DNA from: Bacteroidota bacterium
Lineage (GTDB): Bacteria; Bacteroidota; Bacteroidia; Bacteroidales; Cfx3-03
Direction of reading: 5' to 3'
DNA length: 9,676 nucleotides
NCBI GenBank assembly: GCA_030706265.1
Contig: JAUZOX010000072.1
Location: 1 to 9,676, forward strand
Shown: positions 7,060 through 9,676 of the stretch, one piece after another
How positions within the stretch are numbered: position 1 is the first letter of the stretch
Layout: every line of letters begins with the position of its first letter
Notes under the pieces: generated by a model
What the model saw: the letters and a program-made list of their open reading frames with translations, nothing else
Told to the model about the DNA's origin: nothing
Database searches by the model: none
Translations under genes and position numbers: made by a program

Positions 7060-9156
7060 ATGAAATATTCATTTTTATTTTATCTAATAGCAGCATTGTT
7101 GATTATGTGTTCATGCCAGAACAAGAAACGCGCTGCTTCAAGCGAAGGACCTTTGATCGGGCCCTTTGATAAGAAGCTGCAAAGCGATGTAATGACCCCT
7201 GAAGTGTTATGGTCTTTTGGAAGATTGGCCGATGTGAGTGTATCTCCCGATGAAAAGAAGATACTCTATTCCGTTACCTATTGTGATGTTCCACAGAACA
7301 AGAGCAATACCGAGCTCTATACCATGAACATCGACGGGAGCGATGTAAAGCGGATTACCGAAACCGCCGTTAAGGAAAACGCAGCTGTATGGACCCCAGA
7401 TGGGAAAAAGATTGCTTTTCTCTCTTCGGAAAACGGGTCGACTCAACTTTGGGAAATGGATCCTAACGGTGAAAACCGGAAAGCCATATCTAAAGTTGAA
7501 GGGGGAATCACCGGATTTATCTTTTCTCCCGATATGAAGAAAATTCTTTACACAAAGGAGGTTAAGGCGCATAAGACCGTGAAGGATCTTTATCCGGACC
7601 TGGATAAATGTAATGCGCGGGTCATTGATGATATGATGTACCGTCACTGGGATCAGTGGATTGATACTTTTTCACACCTATTTGTGGCGGACTTTGATGG
7701 CGACAACCTGGCCAACGACAAAGATATCATGAAAGATGAACCCTGGGAATCCCCTGTTCGTCCTTTTGGCGGCCTGGAACAAATAGCATGGAGCCCCGAC
7801 AGCAAGACCATTGCCTATACTTGCCGTAAGAAGCAAGGCAAGGAATACGCCACGTCAACCAATACCGATATCTATCTTTATAATCTGACCACGGGTAAGA
7901 CTGAAAATATCAGTTCTGTGAATAAGGGTTACGATGTGAATCCGATCTTCTCTCCCGATGGTAAATATGTTGCATGGTCAAGCATGGAACGTGACGGCTA
8001 TGAGGCTGATAAAAAGAGGGTGATGGTTTATGATCTCAGTTCGAAAAAGCAAAAAGACTATTCCACGAACTTTGATCAGGATGCGGATTTTATGGTTTGG
8101 AATACCGATGGCAAGTCAATTTACCTGGTCAGCGATATTCAGGCAACGGATGAGATCTTTAAGGTCAATCTGGCTGATGGAAAAATAAATAGGATCACGG
8201 ATGGCATTCACAATTATCTGACTGTTATTCCTACAAAAGCCGGTAAATTGATTACGACGCGTGTTTCGATGAGTATGCCGGCTGAAATCTACGCAGTGGA
8301 TCCGAATACGGGTAAAGATGCTCAGCTCAGCAATATTAATACAAAATTGATGGCTCAGCTTAAAACGGGTAAAGTTGAGAAGAGATGGATTAAGACCACG
8401 GATAACAAGCAAATGCTGACCTGGGTTATTTATCCGCCCCATTTTGATTCCACAAAACGTTATCCTACAATTCTGTATTGCGAAGGAGGTCCACAGAGTA
8501 CGGTTAGCCAGTTCTGGAGCTACAGGTGGAACTTCCAGATGATGGCGGCAAACGGGTATATCATCGTAGCTCCAAATCGCCGTGGTTTGCCTGGCTTTGG
8601 AAAAGCGTGGAATGAACAGATCAGCGGTGACTATGGTGGTCAGAATATGAAAGATTATCTGAGTGCGATAGACGCCGTGTCAAAAGAGCCTTTTGTAAAC
8701 AAAGATAAACTCGGCTGTGTAGGAGCCTCTTATGGCGGATTCTCCGTATATTGGCTTGCAGGTCATCATAATAAGCGCTTTAAAGCATTCATTGCGCACG
8801 ATGGTATTTATAATCTTGAAGCCCAGTACGACCAAACAGAAGAAGTATGGTTTGCCAACTGGGATTTAGGCGGCCCCTATTGGGATAAGAAAAATGCAGT
8901 TGCTCAGCGTACCTATGCAACTTCTCCCCATCGCTTTGTCCAGAACTGGGATACCCCGATTTTAGTCATCCATGGTGAGCAGGATTTTCGTATTCCGGTG
9001 ACACAAGGCATGAGTGCATTCAATGCAGCCCGCTTACGTGGAATCCCTGCCAGGTTCCTCTACTTTCCCGATGAAAACCATTGGGTACTTCAACCCCAGG
9101 ATGGAATTTTATGGCAACGTATCTTCCGTGACTGGCTTGATAAATATTTAAAATAA
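7060..9156 (+). CDS. dpp5: S9-family serine peptidase lipoprotein, dipeptidyl-peptidase 5-like
   Basis: This encodes 698 residues. The N-terminus (MKYSFLFYLIAALLIMCSCQ) is a signal peptide with a lipobox-like end, Cys19 being the likelier lipidation site over Cys17. The residues after it (QNKKR) are basic, unlike the acidic surface-export signal of Bacteroidota, so a periplasm-facing anchor seems likelier. Residues about 50-430 form a beta-propeller with recurring (S/T)PD-type blade motifs at about 62, 112, 156, 245 and 298, and a weaker one near 349. The C-terminal alpha/beta-hydrolase domain (about 440-698) has EGGPQS, the nucleophile Ser557 in GASYGG, Asp642 in HGEQDFRIP and His674 in DENHW, completing the triad. 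Length and motifs fit the DPP5 group, which releases dipeptides from oligopeptides and helps peptide-fermenting Bacteroidales feed. A related acylaminoacyl-peptidase activity cannot be excluded. It is apparently a single-gene unit closed by the terminator at 9168-9209. Confidence 0.93.
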   Translation: MKYSFLFYLIAALLIMCSCQNKKRAASSEGPLIGPFDKKLQSDVMTPEVLWSFGRLADVSVSPDEKKILYSVTYCDVPQNKSNTELYTMNIDGSDVKRITETAVKENAAVWTPDGKKIAFLSSENGSTQLWEMDPNGENRKAISKVEGGITGFIFSPDMKKILYTKEVKAHKTVKDLYPDLDKCNARVIDDMMYRHWDQWIDTFSHLFVADFDGDNLANDKDIMKDEPWESPVRPFGGLEQIAWSPDSKTIAYTCRKKQGKEYATSTNTDIYLYNLTTGKTENISSVNKGYDVNPIFSPDGKYVAWSSMERDGYEADKKRVMVYDLSSKKQKDYSTNFDQDADFMVWNTDGKSIYLVSDIQATDEIFKVNLADGKINRITDGIHNYLTVIPTKAGKLITTRVSMSMPAEIYAVDPNTGKDAQLSNINTKLMAQLKTGKVEKRWIKTTDNKQMLTWVIYPPHFDSTKRYPTILYCEGGPQSTVSQFWSYRWNFQMMAANGYIIVAPNRRGLPGFGKAWNEQISGDYGGQNMKDYLSAIDAVSKEPFVNKDKLGCVGASYGGFSVYWLAGHHNKRFKAFIAHDGIYNLEAQYDQTEEVWFANWDLGGPYWDKKNAVAQRTYATSPHRFVQNWDTPILVIHGEQDFRIPVTQGMSAFNAARLRGIPARFLYFPDENHWVLQPQDGILWQRIFRDWLDKYLK

Positions 9157-9167
9157 TCATCCATTTC

Positions 9168-9209
9168 AAAAAAACAGCCGGACAGTTTAAACTATCCGGC
9201 TGTTTTTTT
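9168..9209. terminator. Bidirectional intrinsic terminator
   Basis: Seven As, a GC-rich core CAGCCGGACAG, a TTTAAA centre, the matching CTATCCGGCTG and seven Ts make a near-perfect 42-base palindrome with one C/A mismatch (9183 with 9194). It has a T-run at the 3' side of the hairpin on both strands. It starts 11 bases after the peptidase stop and ends 11 bases before the stop of the convergent flavin reductase gene, so it can end both transcripts. Confidence 0.92.
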
Positions 9210-9220
9210 GAGATGACACC

Positions 9221-9676
9221 TTACTTTTTCCTCTTCGGCTTTTCAACCGAAAAGCCAAACTTTCCGATTAGCTCTCCGACGGTGTAATACTTTCCGTGAA
9301 GATAAGCAAACGGGACAGTCCGTTTTAAATCCAGCGCCTGTGTTTTGGGATCGATAAATCGCTCGCTTGCCTTAATCCCGACCACTTCTGCAATAAACAT
9401 ATCATGACTTCCTAACGGTTTGATCTCTTTAACACGGCATTCAATGTTTACAGGTGCTTCCGCAATATAGGGGGCGGCAACATTATCCGACATCACCGGT
9501 GTAAGGTTCATTTCCTTGAATTTATTATAATTCTTACCTGACTTAACACCGCACCAGTCTGTAGCAAAGGCCAAATCCAACGTTGTGAGGTTAATCACAA
9601 AAGCCATATTCCGCTTTATAATATCATAGGAGTAGCGTTCCGGTCTGATCGAGACATAACACAAGGGTGGGTTGGT
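9221..9676 (-). CDS. Flavin reductase-like protein (flavoredoxin type), 5' truncated
   Basis: The frame is open to the right edge of the window and ends at TAA (complement of 9221-9223), giving 151 visible residues; full-length relatives are about 190, so some 40 N-terminal residues lie outside. The TTG at 9664-9662 is an internal leucine within TNPPLCYVSIRPERYSYD and not a start. Visible features fit the FMN-binding split-barrel flavin reductase family: the TNPP...SIRPERYSYDII segment, FVINLTT, the DWCGVKSGKNYNKF motif that is typical of flavoredoxins, then EAPVNIECRV and LGSHDMFIAEV. Such proteins bind FMN and pass electrons from NAD(P)H or other donors; the physiological partner here is unknown. 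The C-terminus is basic (EKPKRKK). It is cytoplasmic and convergent with the peptidase gene, sharing its terminator. Confidence 0.9.
   Translation of the reverse strand, partial: TNPPLCYVSIRPERYSYDIIKRNMAFVINLTTLDLAFATDWCGVKSGKNYNKFKEMNLTPVMSDNVAAPYIAEAPVNIECRVKEIKPLGSHDMFIAEVVGIKASERFIDPKTQALDLKRTVPFAYLHGKYYTVGELIGKFGFSVEKPKRKK

Noticed and set aside
7207..7647. 146-codon open frame on the minus strand
   Set aside because: It is antisense to the propeller of the S9 peptidase and has no recognisable motif.
1..9676. CRISPR array, insertion sequence, prophage, toxin-antitoxin or defence island
   Set aside because: No regularly spaced repeats, transposase, phage or defence-type proteins are visible; all confident genes are metabolic, housekeeping or envelope genes of similar composition.

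Overview
The window looks like ordinary chromosome of a member of the Bacteroidales (phylum Bacteroidota). Several things point there: moderate G+C with AT-rich gaps, almost no Shine-Dalgarno sequences, two sites matching the Bacteroidota -7 element TAnnTTTG, two secreted proteins with lipoprotein signal peptides, a DPP5-like S9 peptidase, and a LigA with an extra segment of a kind I associate with this phylum. I cannot name the genus from sequence alone. I see no mobile element, phage gene, CRISPR array, tRNA or rRNA.

Layout. Positions 1-301 (+) hold the C-terminal flavodoxin domain of an A-type (flavodiiron) flavoprotein cut by the window edge. It is followed 22 bases later by an unrecognised lipoprotein gene (324-1175, +). 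This meets, tail to tail and with a 7-base overlap, a run of five minus-strand genes. In transcription order these are a tandem-domain universal stress protein (6587-5748), an HD-domain phosphohydrolase (5727-5140), NAD-dependent DNA ligase ligA (5087-3015), lipoate-protein ligase (2998-2039) and a DUF1338 protein (1969-1169). The gaps between them are 20, 52, 16 and 69 bases and no terminator is visible, so they are probably one operon read from a promoter near 6650. A 472-base divergent gap (6588-7059) separates this operon from an S9 dipeptidyl-peptidase lipoprotein gene (7060-9156, +). A strong 42-base bidirectional terminator (9168-9209) sits between that gene and a convergent flavin-reductase-like gene (9221-9676, -) whose N-terminus lies outside the window.

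How the genes fit together. The five-gene run mixes housekeeping DNA replication and repair (LigA) with lipoyl-cofactor salvage, a stress protein, and two enzymes whose substrates cannot be read from sequence. There is no obvious single pathway. One weak link is that LplA serves lipoylated 2-oxoacid dehydrogenases, while characterised DUF1338 enzymes act on the 2-oxoacid 2-oxoadipate. The S9 peptidase fits peptide scavenging in the cell envelope. I did not find a new multi-gene system. The points most worth a second look are a perfect hairpin ending one base before the annotated ligA start codon, the short DUF1338 enzyme with its putative metal ligands intact, and possible RNA structure in the divergent gap.
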